From assembly GCA_049724395.1 (NCBI GenBank), contig JAUGWO010000142.1, positions 1-64,000 of the forward strand: DNA of 64,000 nucleotides. Reading direction: 5' to 3'. Below the pieces are notes generated by a model, which saw only the letters and a program-made list of their open reading frames with translations, was not told the DNA's origin and made no database searches. A program made the position numbers and the translations under genes. Positions 47,628-58,899 of this stretch are shown here, in pieces. The DNA is from Spongospora subterranea f. sp. subterranea (lineage: Eukaryota > Endomyxa: Phytomyxea > Phytomyxea > Plasmodiophorida). How positions within the stretch are numbered: the first letter of the stretch is position 1; every line of letters starts with the position of its first letter.

Positions 47628-49495
47628 ATGACATCAGAGCGAGATATATTACGAGAGGCGATCAATCATGAACGAAATGGAGACCTGGATACCAGCACGG
47701 CGCTGTTTCAACGGCTCCTGATAAACCATTCAGCATGGGCGCTGGACAAGAAAGTCGACACGCGTTTGCTGACCATGTGGCGCAAAGCCGTCGAACACAA
47801 CACGGGGCTTCACGAAGCTGCGAAAATGGTGCAGCGACAAGTGTGTACGTATTGTGGTCTATGCTTCCGAGGTTTAGATCTAATTGTAAGATCAGATGTA
47901 CAAGCAAATGACGTTCGAATCAAAAGTCTAGCAATTTCGTCGTTGGGCGATTTGGAGAGGTATTCCGGCCGCATTGATCAGGCCGGAATTCACTATCAAC
48001 AAGCAATTTCGGTACGCTTCAATTAGCTTCCATTAAGTTCTTTTTCTAATTCATCACAGATCTGTCCATCCATGGGGAAGGCCTATAATCAACTCGCAGT
48101 TATTCATGGAGCATCGTGCGAGGCTAATTCACAGCTGATGGCAGTTCATGGTTATCTTCGAGCATTATGGGCTGAGCGACCATTTCTTCCAGCGCGTGAG
48201 AACTTACTGCATACGTTCACCGACAACACATCTTGCCTTGCCCGGCCACAGACTACCTTAGTTGACCGATGGAATCGACTTATTATCCGCATTGCTGAGC
48301 TGGCGTTTTTGGAAACTAATGACGATGCTGTTACTGGGCCGTATTTGACAGAATTAAACGCGATCTCTCGATCCATGGCGTTAGCTCAAAACGACAAATC
48401 GCTTCCGAATCTGCCTCATTCATTGGTTATTCTTCTAGGCCTAGCTGAACGCAACGGCATTGCTTGGCAGGCGCTAACCATAATTTTTGGGTGGCAAATG
48501 TCGTCTTTGGCCTTATCAACGGCGCCAAGAGTTGATTTGATATTGGCAATTTTCTGCATTGTTGCGTGTCGTCGGGTTGAGAGTCTGAATGGTAGCCCCC
48601 TTCTAATGCATCTCTCTCGGCTTGTCAATTCTTTGGCGCTTGATGGAATTTCGGATTCATCTCTGGCTGCAAAGGCGGATCCAAAGTCTACCACTCCGTC
48701 GTTAGATTTATTCATCGCGTTCGCACCCATTGAATCCATTCCAGGCTGGTCCGCTGTTGTTGATGGCTTATGTCGGCAGCCAGATTTTCTTCATCAGTCC
48801 GTTAAGACTTTGGCGACTCTTACATTAGATTTCAAGGCCACCATGAATCGATTTGAAATCCCTGAAAGCGGACCATCACCCTTGGTCGTGCTCGATGTCC
48901 CAAATATATCCATGAACCATGGGAGAAATCGTGTATTTTCCTGCAAGGGCCTCGCCCTTGCTATTCACTTCTTCAAGTCACGAGGATTTTCCGTTCAGGC
49001 GTTTGTCCCTGAGCAATGCATGGATTACGAAAAGGTTTCGAACCTAAAGCGTCTCGGCCGTTTGGAGGGATGGGCAGCCAAAGCATCAGCAATGCCTGAC
49101 GACATAGCATCGTTGCGTCTACATTATGCTAACGGGGTTGTAGTAGCGACTCCTCAGGTTTGTCGCGTGCTAAAATTTCTCTGGGATGCCTTCTTATTTT
49201 ATTCTAGGGTGATTACGATGATTCCTACACCATTGAACATAGTCGACGTAACGATGGCATCATTATCAGCAACGATCGATTTCGAGATGCGACTCAAAAG
49301 ATTCAGGACCCCGTTGAAGTTCGTGTTCTTACTGCATGGATTCGCTCCAACGTTTGTATCGTTCAATAGTTTGCCATGTGACGCTAACTGCAGCTTCAGG
49401 TCTGCTCTTTTACCTTTGCCGGTGACCAATTCATCCCGAATCCCGATTTCGCCTGGCCGAAAGCTCACGAATCGTTCGTCAAACTATCTGGGTAG
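47628..49495 (+). CDS. EST1/SMG6-like TPR protein with C-terminal Regnase-type NYN nuclease
   Basis: Four exons (47628-48011, 48060-49157, 49208-49351, 49400-49495; introns 48, 50, 48 bp) all in phase 0 give 573 residues. The N-terminal half is an EST1/SMG5-7 helical repeat: SLGDLERYSGRIDQAGIHYQQAI, then GKAYNQLAVIHG (family 'GNPYNQLAVLA') and HGYLRALWAERPFLPARENL. Residues ~400-573 are a Zc3h12a-type NYN ribonuclease: LVVLDVPNISMNHG (D407), FSCKGLALAIHFFKSRG, FVPEQC, GDYDDSYTIEHS (D498/D499), GIIISNDRFRD (D517/D521), SFTFAGDQFIPNPD. All four acidic positions of Regnase-1 are kept, so it should be active. SMG6 normally has a PIN domain here. The likely role is RNA decay, perhaps nonsense-mediated decay (inference). 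Confidence 0.85.
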
Positions 49496-49877
49496 TATTG
49501 TAGTTCATACAAGGGGCTCCCTCAGGGCGTATCCGGGCTTGTGTGCCCCGGGCGCGGAATGACAAGTGCAAATCCTGAGGCGTGATAGGACGGATAGATT
49601 GAGATGAAGTCTGCATTAAAATTCTTTTCTTTTTGAAATCGCCCTTCATAGTATCAGATATAACCGGATTTTGTTGAAAGCTACAGGAAATGGAATTCCT
49701 ACGAGATCGTCATTTGTGTGTAGTTTCATAGGCAGATCCCCGTCCCCCCGTCATGGCTGGGGAGTCTCTACCGACCAGAGTACAATCACGACTGTAGACA
49801 TGGGCCGCGCCCGCGCCAAATGCATTGGCTGTACTGTATATAACAACAGGCACAGACGATTGCTGATTGTAATAATC

Positions 49878-50737
49878 ATGCCAGAACAGGTTTGAACTGG
49901 CTTGGTGGAATGGTCATCATCATATCTGACAATCGGCAACAATTTAGAGAGTGCTACCGTCCATTCCTATTCAGACCAGAGAAGAAGCGATCGCCTCGCT
50001 AGCCGCTCACGATGCGCTCCTGGAGGCGCGCAAAACTGAGAAGAAGGTTCTGCTTCACGACTAATCTCGACCAGAAAAAGTTGATACATCTACTCTCAGG
50101 TTACAGAACTCGCAAATATCATTGAGGAGTCATCTTTGGAGGACCTGAGGAGGGCCCGAGTCAATGAGCTGAAGGCGAAAGCCAGCAAGATGCAAGAATG
50201 GCGTACGAAAGGCCATGGATATTACACCGAAGTGTCCGACCAAAAGCAATGGTTCGAAGTGACCAAATCAAGTGAAAGGGTCATCACACATTTCTACCGT
50301 CCGACAACACCGTTATGTGAAACAGTCGACTCTCATCTAACTGCTATCGCTGCTAAACACGTCGAAACTAAATTCGTCAAGATCAACGCCGAGAAGTCGC
50401 CATTCCTTTCGGAACGTCTCCAAGTAGTTACTTTGCCGACCATCATCATGACAACAAAAGGGTATATCTCGCTATTGATTGGCAACACGTCTTCTAACTT
50501 TTTGGATTCAGAACCGTCAAAGACACAATTGTTGGATTTGAAGGGATTGCGAAGCTTGATAAGTGCAGCAGCGACGATTTCGAGCGTCGTCTAGCAATGA
50601 ATGGTATGATTGACTATGAAGGAGATCCTCGCCAAGCAAAAGACGCGTCCAGACGAGGACCGATGAACGTCATTCGCAAAAGTACACTTGCCAAAAGGTC
50701 TTACGATGGTGACAGCTCGGACGGCGAATCTGACTGA
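49878..50737 (+). CDS. TXNDC9: Phosducin/thioredoxin-fold protein TXNDC9 (PLP3-like)
   Basis: Cofactor of the CCT chaperonin in actin/tubulin folding. Exon 1 (ATG 49878, MPEQ) splices to RVLPSIPIQTREEAIAS...EARKTEKK, then to VTELANIIEESSLEDLRRARVNELKAKASKMQEWRTKGHGYYTEV. The thioredoxin-like domain reads WFEVTKSSERVITHFYR, LTAIAAKHVETKFVKINAEKSPFLSERLQV and LPTIIMTTKG. A further splice leads to TVKDTIVGFEGIAKLDKCSSDDFERRLA, and the acidic tail ends GDSSDGESD at 50737. Family blocks 'RQEWKKKGHG' and 'KINVEKAPFL' are clear. As in TXNDC9, no CxxC redox motif is present, so it is non-catalytic. The small first exon is inferred from phase. Confidence 0.88.
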
Positions 50738-52620
50738 AATATCTTTACCTCAACTATTCCATTTTACCGATTGTGATTTTATTGTGGCGAAGGTAGTTTG
50801 AAATGTGCCGCCCAGGCGTCGGGGTCTAATATCTTTGTTGAGACCCATTGTCGACTAGAACTTTCAGATGAAATATTCTGCAATACCATGGGTTAGGCTC
50901 ACTCTGACATCGCAGACGATCCTTACATTTCTTTGTACGAGGTCGTTCATCTCATTGATGGCCTCTGTGTGATAGATGGATATGGAACTGATACGCTGCA
51001 TCTGTTGGGCAGAGTGTAAGCTCATGAACACAGTTGTGTGCCCACACACGACCAACCAGAAGTCTGTTTTCTTCTTCTAGTGTTTTACATTTTTTACGCG
51101 AGTTCATCTTCATCAGCACATCGCCTAGGAAGCGCCGCAGATTTGTTGTTTGCCTCATCGGTTCTCGCTTTCTCTTTCTGCAATCTGCTGAACCATCTTA
51201 GAACTCTGTTCACTCGTTAATTCACGTACTACTGCTCCTGTAATGAGACAATTTCTTTTTCATCCTCATGAAGTTGTTGGCGCAAAATTGCGATGGCGCG
51301 ATCATTCTCAGAATTGACACTGTAAGCGCGTGAGAGCTCTTCTTGGATTCGAATTAAGGCTGATTCCGTCGCTCGACTATCCAAGTTCCACTGTGAAAAT
51401 ACATTCAAGGTCGATGATGTGTCTGACCTGGTGGAACTATCTTGATCAGATAATGTCACGTCTGAAAGTAAAGACGGGCGCTTCCTCAGCCCATCGAGAT
51501 CTTGGCGCAATCTCAACGCCGAATCACGTTCCCGGTGGAACTTGTTGAAAACGGAGCGATCTGTTTCAGCAATGATCAGCTATTTGAATAACATTTCATT
51601 GTGGTAAAATCAAACGATCCAGCACCGCCACAATGGCAATAGCGAAATCCAACGTTCGATAAATTCGTACAATCGGCGATGATCTCATCATATCTGTGCT
51701 CAACCGCATCCCTCTGATCGAACCGGGCGATGACGTCACCAAACACAATCTCTGCCATGTCCACCACACCCGAGATGGCGCAATATTGCCTTAGTGTTAC
51801 TATACAGACAGAATCTGGTCTGGCCAATCGGACCTTTAATATCATGCGCTATCATATGGTCTATAGAAGGTATTGAGGAATTGGGCTCGATTATCGTTCG
51901 ATTCACATGAACTCAACGCAGGGCAGTGCCCAAACAACAGGGGCAAATTGATTGGGCCCAGGGGCTCTGATTCGGTCAAGGCGCGATAATAATCCGACAG
52001 GTTTCAACACATTCGCCAGCAACAATGATCGATTGTCGCCCCGGGTGAAATTGCCTGCATTGCTCACCTCCCGCCCATTGTCAGCACGATTATGTTCCCG
52101 ATCAGTTTCGCACATGATCAGGTAGGCGTTTCTCATGATCAACAATGCCCATCCCTGCTTTCGAGAGCGCGAAAGGTATGTTGAGCTTGATGAACGCCGG
52201 CCGGGTCATCGTGGCAACAAACATCGATCGGGAACCAAGGGCAATATCGTGTTCGGTGCAGGCGATAGATTTGAATTGATGGAGGAGAAGGAGTATCGAA
52301 GTCCGATAATTTCCAAGTCAAATATGAACAAAACAGAAACATTTGTCGAACTTGTATTCGAAATTTGCTCATCATTTGCAGAACCAATTCCTCAAACATT
52401 GTCTGTTGATTTACCGGTATTGTGATAAGATTACTGTTCTGCAGTATTGTCGAGAACAATTCCAACAGGATTGCGAGTTTATGAGTGAATAAGGGTTCCT
52501 GAGATGGATCCAACAAGGGCGACATAACCTCCCCAGCGATCCCGCGTTTAAGGTGCCGTCGGTGAGTCACGAACGGTTCCGATCGGGTGATCGGGATCCA
52601 CGACCAAGAGTCACTTCAGG
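50738..52620 (-). CDS. Probable coiled-coil protein gene(s), unrecognised
   Basis: Several minus-strand stretches look coding with ~50-bp intron spacing. These are MSPLLDPSQEPLFTHKLAIL (about 52500), FIKLNIPFALSKAGMGIVDHEKRLP (about 52150), MAEIVFGDVIARFDQRDAVEHRYDEI (about 51690-51750), AETDRSVFNKFHRERDSALRLR (about 51510-51560), SALIRIQEELSRAYSVNSENDRAIAILRQQLHEDEKEIVSLQEQ in pieces (51229-51370) and KCKTLEEENRLLVGRVW (about 51060-51100). The last three are heptad-rich. The EEENRLLV block recalls ATG16 coiled coils, but that is too weak to name. I cannot give a full exon model; it may be two genes. Confidence 0.4.
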
Positions 52621-53349
52621 ATGGATGGTGATATCGAAGAGCGCGCTGTTCCCGATGTTGACGACATCCAGCGGATGTCCATCAGATCCGCCGCGGCCAT
52701 ATTAGATGGAATTCCTCAATCCGACCAAACCATCCGTCTCCTTTCGCGAATCTCATCCGCCGACACACTGGCGTCGGTCGCCATCTTCGAGGACCTCGAC
52801 CGTCTCATGCTGCTCATCGTGTTCGTTTCGCCAACGACCATCGAACCCGGGAATTACTTGCGCTCCTGGACGGCGTTGGCCAACGCCGTCGACGAGGCGT
52901 TCGCGGATTGGATGTTCGCCAATCAACGGGGATCGGTTCTGATCACCGGTTATTCATCCGCCGCCGCATTAGCCGTATTGGAAGCGGGTCGACTCAGAAC
53001 CCATCGCCAACTGGACAGCGATCAGCTCCGCGTCGTCACGTTCGACTGTCCTCGCATCGACGCGATCTGGAGCGATCTGGTCCCATCGACCATCCATATC
53101 GCCATCGATCCAAGTCATGTTCAGGGAGGGGTTCATATCCCTTTTGGGATGATTCACGTTGTCGCTGACGATCATCGGCCGATCACGGCCGCCGACTACA
53201 AATCGACGATCGCCGCATGGAACGGGGAGCTTGATTTCGGCAACGCAACCGGGTCAACGTCCGATCGAAAACGGCCCCGACTGTCGAACGACGATCCCCC
53301 CAGATCAATGGATCATCAAACAATGCGCCATCTTGTGCTCCAGCAATAG
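52621..53349 (+). CDS. Class-3 lipase-like module A (probably inactive)
   Basis: Open frame starting MDGDIEERAVPDVDD with a class-3 (fungal-type) lipase fold outline. SVAIFEDLDRLMLLIVFVS matches the 'LVVAFRGS' strand region, VLITGYSSAAALAVLEA matches the nucleophile elbow, VVTFDCPRIDAIWSD matches 'YTFGxPRVGN', and HIAIDPSH matches the Asp-bearing turn. The elbow is GYSSA rather than GHSLG. The place of the catalytic His (aligned to DHSILNYIE in module C) reads AADYKSTIAAW, without His. So the Ser may remain, but the triad looks broken. The end of the gene is unsure; an intron near 53277 could link it to module B. The region is richer in CG than its surroundings. Confidence 0.55.
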   Translation: MDGDIEERAVPDVDDIQRMSIRSAAAILDGIPQSDQTIRLLSRISSADTLASVAIFEDLDRLMLLIVFVSPTTIEPGNYLRSWTALANAVDEAFADWMFANQRGSVLITGYSSAAALAVLEAGRLRTHRQLDSDQLRVVTFDCPRIDAIWSDLVPSTIHIAIDPSHVQGGVHIPFGMIHVVADDHRPITAADYKSTIAAWNGELDFGNATGSTSDRKRPRLSNDDPPRSMDHQTMRHLVLQQ

Positions 53350-54130
53350 CGAGACCGCCCCTCTCTCTGGGCCGATCGCCCTGGAACGGCTGGTCAAGGT
53401 CAGAACGGGTGTCCAGTTGGCGTGTTTCCGAACCGATCAGGCCATTATCGTGGTGATCGGTTTAGACGCCCGATACCCGTTGGAATCGATATCCGTTGAT
53501 GATCTGGTCCCGTGGAATCACAGTCGATCTCATCGAATTCCTCGTCACCTGCAGACCTTATGGGATTCCATTCAGGACGAGCTCCTCCATCGATCGCTGA
53601 TCGATTCCATCACTGGCGACCCGTCGATTCCCATTATCTTCACCGGGTGCATTGTCAAATTGTTCGCCCTTTGTTCCGATTGTGTCGTTGACCGGTGTCG
53701 TCTCTGATCCAGGTTCGCCCATGGCGCTTGCATCGCCGTTCTAGCAGCAATGGCGATCGTGTCGCGACTGTCGATCGCCGATCGGCTCTCGCTGATCACG
53801 ATCGGCTGTCCGGCGGTCTGGACGAAACCGGTCGCCGATGCGATTCAGGCCGAGATCCCGAACCTGTACCGGATCGTGTATGGGAGCGACTCGTTGGCAG
53901 CGCCGTTGCCCAATCCAACGCTGCAACATATCGGGCGGGTTCTTCACGTCAGTACTCCGATATATCGCCACAACAAACGCCGATCTGCGATTTTCTTATC
54001 GGCGATTGGAACAGTTTCGGGAGACGGGCGACGTTCACAACGAGTTGGTTTGGAACACGTGGCACAAACCCGACGAGACCCATTCCGATATCGCCCTCTA
54101 TCGAGAATCGATCATAGCTTGGGATGGGAA
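53327..54130 (+). CDS. Class-3 lipase-like module B (probably inactive)
   Basis: Follows module A directly. QWIIKQCAILCSSNSE and VQLACFRTDQAIIVVIGLDARYP match the N-terminal part of the lipase fold. A GTGCAT..ATCCAG intron near 53646-53711 leads to IIFTG-FAHGACIAVLAAMAI, then LITIGCPAVWTKPVADAIQ, YRIVYGSDSLAAPLPNP and HIGRVLHV. These match 'TFGxPxVGN', 'YRVVNGxDPVxRLP' and 'HVGxxxH'. The nucleophile elbow is GFAHGA, where the usual catalytic Ser of GHSLGG is Ala. After HIGRVLHV (about 53950) the best coding stretch moves to another frame (NADLRFSYRRLEQF). The start is unclear and it may be part of one long gene with A and C. Confidence 0.5.
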
Positions 54131-54199
54131 TATTCAGACCACCGATGGGTTGTCGAAATCGTCGAAGACCCAACGAAAACGGAACCGGAACCTGCTGCT

Positions 54200-55203
54200 G
54201 GAACAGGGACCGCACCGCGATCTGCTGGTCGACATGGCGGAGGTGTCGTGTTTGGTCTACGACGACGAGCCCCAGATTATCGCCAAGGTCGGCCAGATGA
54301 GGGCAACGCGCCCGTTCCGGCTCGTGGCCTTCCTCACGTCCGACGAGGACTGCGAGGTGGGCGTGTTCTGGTACGGCCCCGAGACCGGCCACGACCGCCG
54401 ATCTGGTCATCGCCTTTCGCGGGTCGTCGTCGGTCAAGGACATCTACATAGATCTGGCCACCAATCCCGTCCCGTTCGAACAGGTTTTTGGTAAAGACGA
54501 TGCGGCGCGAGTCCATCAAGGGTTCCTAATGCAGTTCATGTCGGTTAAGGATCGCCTGGAGAATATCGTCAAGGTTCGTGTTTTTTTTTCAGTCGTGTGT
54601 ATTGTTTTCGAAATCGTGTTCCGATCGTGTGCGCGCGTTTGCGCCTTGTACAGGAATATCAACATTTGTGTGATCATATCGTGGTATGTGGCCATTCCCT
54701 CGGTGCTGCCAACTCCATCCTGTGCTCGCTCTACCTGGAGAAGCGGTTCAACCTGGGTGAACGGCTGATACAGATTGGGTACGGGTGTTCGAGAATCGGA
54801 AACGCCGAGTTTCGCGACGCGTATAAATCCAGGGTGAAAAACGGGCCGTCTCTTTCGGGGGGTTTTCCTGTCGTTGACCACTTTACAGGTGCAGAATTCG
54901 TATCTGATCATCAATAACAACGATCTGATCACCGGCACGTTGATGATGAGCGCGTTCGCCCACGTTGGGCGATTACTCCATATTCGGCCACCGTTCGATC
55001 ACATGTTCGACGCCGTTCCGCCCGGGTGGAGCCCATATTCGGTGTCGGACCACAGCATCCTCAACTACATCGAACAGCTGCGGCGATGGTCGGGTCGCAT
55101 CATCCCGTGCCCCGAGACCGAGCTGATCATCCAGTCGCGATCGTCCAGTAATGATGATCGGCCCTTCACCCCGTTCGAAATCCTCTGCACATTCGCAGAC
55201 TGA
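54200..55203 (+). CDS. Class-3 lipase, module C (triad intact)
   Basis: Alpha/beta-hydrolase of the fungal-lipase class-3 family, expected to cut ester bonds of acyl lipids. Landmarks: MAEVSCLVYDDEPQIIAKV, LVIAFRGSSSVKDIYIDLATN, VHQGFLMQFMSV, then after an intron (GTTCGT..GTACAG, about 54572-54651) VVCGHSLGAANSILCSLYLE with the nucleophile Ser. IGYGCSRIGNAEFRDAYKSR, an intron of about 59 bp (54833-54891), YLIINNNDLITG (Asp), HVGRLLHI and SVSDHSILNYIE (His) follow. The stop is 55201-55203. Just before LVIAFRGS the frame changes by one base after a CCCC run (54377-54380); conservation on both sides suggests a sequence error. No signal peptide is seen. Whether it starts as its own gene or continues module B is open. 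Confidence 0.65.
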
Positions 55204-55627
55204 TTCCCATTCGATATAAAACATTATCCAAAGCATATTCGTGAAACTTGAACGGTCAACGTCGGTATTCTATTCGGTTCCTGGAAATTGCTCAACGTTT
55301 TATCAATCGATTGCCAGACAACGTCCTGAATGATCGACCCACAATCGTTAGTTTCGATATTGAGGTAATAATTGACGCCACTAGCAATGCGATTTTACAT
55401 TAATGTGCAAGTGATGTCTGTACGATGGTGAAGTTGTTTCTTACTATTTACGACTTGGATTTGATAACTGATGAGGCGGAATGTGGAAGTGGGATCAGTT
55501 TCGGCCATTGGTTCGATATCGCGCTTGGCGCTGTTAGCCAACTGGATCAATAACTGATATCATTCCCCGTTGTCGAAAGAGAACGGCGCTACTGTACCTC
55601 AATCACCGCTTTAGCATCTTCGCTCAG
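55204..55627. other. Intergenic, no gene seen
   Basis: Only short frames are seen between the lipase array and the next open frame. Confidence 0.35.
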
Positions 55628-55978
55628 TTGGGCTTTGGTCGATCGATCGAAGTTTTGCCGGTTGACCTGGGCGCGTTGATCATGATCACAGACACCATCG
55701 AGGAAATGATGACGACCGTCAACGAAATACTATTGATCGACTTCATCGTATCTCTCCATTTACAGTTGTGTGAGAATCTCAATGAAAACCGATTAAGCGT
55801 CACCCTAATTTGGCAAAAACAAGGGGTTTTGATGACCCGGACCCACATGGACAATATCGCTCCACCGAATAGCTGGTCAAGATATAACGAATGGGCCGAC
55901 AGGGTCTCCAGGGGCATCGACTACACCAGATACGTTGAGGAGCGGATCGGTCGGCCGTTGGTCGGGGGCGTCGTTTGA
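55628..55978 (+). CDS. Hypothetical protein or exon
   Basis: Open frame of 116 codons: GALIMITDTIEEMMTTVNEILLIDFIVSLHLQL has a helical look, followed by NRLSVTLIWQKQGVLM and SRYNEWADRVSRGIDYTRYVEERIGRPLVGG. No family is recognised. It follows the lipase array in the same direction and shares its higher CG content. It may be an exon of a larger gene; no clean partner exon was found. A further open frame at 56209-56523 is unrecognised. Confidence 0.4.
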   Translation: MGFGRSIEVLPVDLGALIMITDTIEEMMTTVNEILLIDFIVSLHLQLCENLNENRLSVTLIWQKQGVLMTRTHMDNIAPPNSWSRYNEWADRVSRGIDYTRYVEERIGRPLVGGVV

Positions 55979-56601
55979 TATTCTGGGAGCACTGGGGGGT
56001 GCAGTATCGCCATGGCAGGATTGCGCCATGATCATCACCTGCTACGAACAGTCATCAAATCCTACTGATATATTTTCTCGCCGATATCGTTCTCCCTCTC
56101 CAATAGACAGCTGAAGTGCTTGCACCGGATTGCAAGATTTGAAGAACAATCCACAACGAATCAAGGCCAGGAAGGCCAATTGCTTCATGTATTCAAAATT
56201 AGCCAAATGTGCCACAATCGTTGCTCAACGTGGAGTTTGAGATGACTTCCAATCGTGTCTCGTATCACCTCATAAATATCGTCAAATCTATAGCGAAGAG
56301 CGCAAACGTATTGACGACGCTTTTGATAAATGAATCAATAACGGTGACGATTACTAGTTATCTAATGCGTTTTACATGTGGCCCTGTATTTCAAACACCA
56401 TCAAACAACGAAAAAGAAACTGCATTTATGAGTTGCTCCAGTATTCCCTACCATCCTGTTATGGACCAAAATTTATCGGTATTTCCTGTACATTTCGGTC
56501 CAATCAAAGATAAGTGGTCGTAATTGCAATATGAAGATTGAAGCGGTGTGAAGGAAGTGGCCCAGATTGGTTTCGGTTCAAGTCACTGTTGGCTGTATTG
56601 A

Positions 56602-57684
56602 ATGGCGTTAGAGAAGGCCAGGGCGATCATCACAGATGTTTATGGGCAATACAATGGCCCAGGTTGGGTCCCACGACCCTTCCATCGTAGAAGCCAGCGT
56701 TATCTCTGGAGCGATGCGTTCGGGGTCTGCGATCTGATATCGATGCACTATGCTAGCGGAGGGAGCGATACTCGATATCTCAACCAGGCCGACGATCTGA
56801 TCCTGGACGTCCATAACTCACTGGGCTGCGATCGATGGACCCGGCAGCGTCTGAAGAACGCCACCGATCACAATCCGCTCCTTGGTGGGCTTCGCATCGG
56901 TAAAGAAGATGAAAAAGAGGACGGGCAATATTTTCATTATTTAACCAAGTGGATGTTCGCCCTAAATCGAATGAAAATCGCACGAAACGATGAGAAATAC
57001 AACACATGGGCGATTCAGCTAGCGGAATCTGTTCATCCATATTTCGTTCACCCTGATGGCCGAGGAGGCAAAGCAATGATTTGGAAGACCGATGTCAACC
57101 TGAATCCATTAGTGCTATCGGAAGGGAATCTGGATCCGGTCGATGGTTTGGTGACATACCTGTTGCTGGTCGAGCAGAGCTCTAATGCCTGTGTATTACA
57201 GGTAGGGGACCGATCATGTGTTTTCCATTGTTTTGGTGCTGTTTACCGAATGGGGAGCTAACAGTTCACATAGCAAGAAATCGACGATATGAGAACAATG
57301 GTGCAGAGAAAGTCACACACCTTCAGCAGTACCGATGAGCTCGATATTGGGGAAGCGCTGTGGCTGTGTTCGTGGTTTCCGACGGAGGATTGGGCGCAAT
57401 CAATAGCGCAACAGTGCATTTACACCACAGATATGATGTTCAAAACGCAACGGTTTCAACGCCCGCATAAGACCAGGCTGATGTTTAGAGAGATGGGACT
57501 TACGTTGGGATTACAGTGCGCCATTAATTTCACAATGCATGGGGAATGGAAATCGCGGGTCGAAAGGTTACATAGTTTCTGGATAGACAAAATCTATTCT
57601 CGAGATAAGGATATATCTCCCTTAATGTATATATCCAGCATCCTCCCAGTTGTATTTCAGCCAAATCGTGGCCATCTTCTGTAA
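56602..57684 (+). CDS. Six-hairpin glycosidase-like protein
   Basis: Predicted alpha/alpha-toroid protein of the six-hairpin glycosidase superfamily. Two exons (56602-57201, 57274-57684; intron 72 bp) give 336 residues. Family blocks are RYLWSDAFGVCDLISMHY, DTRYLNQADDLILDVHNSLG, HNPLLGGLRIGKEDE, DGQYFHYLTKWMFALNRM, YNTWAIQLAESVHPYFV, MIWKTDVNLNPLV, LDPVDGLVTYLLL and, in exon 2, STDELDIGEALWL. These match a conserved but poorly characterised fungal/bacterial group. No signal peptide is seen, so it is probably cytosolic. The substrate is unknown; the acidic residues of a glycosidase active site cannot be assigned by eye. Confidence 0.75.
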
Positions 57685-58899
57685 CAATACTCATGGGCGA
57701 ACGGCTGTTGTTCGTGTAGTAAGCCAAACAAGGCCTGGAGCCAGCGAATCAAGACCTGAAGCCAATTCGCTAATTTTCCGTGAAACACTGGTTTTCTGTG
57801 ATTAACAGCCACTGCTCAAAATATTTATCACGTACATAAACAAGCCAGTGCTCATCACGCGTGCTTGTGTCGAAAAACATCATGAAGTAGAATGTACCCA
57901 TGCTCGATTGGCAAGGAGAAATTAGCCAATACCACTACAGATGGGTCAATATTGCACTCACATATTGGGCCATGGGCAACATCAATCACATGCGTTCATG
58001 TGAATTCCGCTTCGGATCATGCTCCGAAAAGGCTGCTTAGACATTGAAAATGCAATGCATCCTGCTCGTATAAACAGGTTGTGCATTGTAGAATATAGGG
58101 CAGTGGTCTCTCTTGTTTCGCAGCACTTTCTTGTTGACGAATGATAATTCCAATTTGAACCTCAGCCTCGGGCCTCAACGACGTGGTCAATCACAAAAAA
58201 TCAGTTCCATCGTGGGGTTATTTTGAGACATTGCAAATCATTCCGATTACTTGTCTTCATGTACTATGATCGGTCGATAGCACGCAAAAACAAGGTCTTG
58301 GGCTTTTCGCCCTTTTTCGAAAATATCAAGCATTGCTGAAATGAGTTTTAAACTGTAACATGACCGACGATCAGCTCGCCCCATCCTGATGGGCATTTTT
58401 CAGAAAGCACCTGTTATCGCGGCTACGGGCGTCTCTCTAGACATTAACATTGTAGGAGTGGACAGAGAACCGTGATCCCCAAGGTCGTTAAATCACGACC
58501 ATCACATCAGATCGCAGGATTAGGAGTTGTGTCTTAAATCACAACGGTTAACGTGATCCCGTTTGAGACAGGAACATAAACTCACACTCTCACTCGGAAT
58601 ATAATGTTACTGACTTCGTTATATACAAGAAACATAGATGATCAATCAGTCACGTAAACGGCCTGTCTCGACAGGCACAACACAGATCCCCAAAATCATC
58701 CACGTCCAATGATGTTTCAGCTCCTCGTCGACTGTGTACATTAAAACACCTATAGTGGGGGTCCGTCCATACGACAGAGACACGTAAATAACACGAGATG
58801 TTGTAGCGTTTCACTAATCTCCAGGACCTTTCCTGTTTCGCTGACATTCTTGATAACCGGCTGTAGGGAATAGCATTAGATGGGATTCGTTTGCCAACA
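57685..58899. other. Gene-free stretch
   Basis: About 1.2 kb without any recognisable gene, RNA or repeat. AT-rich parts alternate with short palindromes (for example AAATCACGACC...). The short minus open frame 58650-58928 is unrecognised. Confidence 0.4.

Noticed and set aside
50738-52620. Naming the coiled-coil region ATG16 or UVRAG
   Set aside because: Only a short heptad stretch (EEENRLLV) is similar; this is common to many coiled coils.
52621-57684. Lipases and glycosidase as an operon-like metabolic cluster
   Set aside because: Neighbourhood in a eukaryote is weak evidence, two lipase modules look inactive, and no shared substrate is visible.
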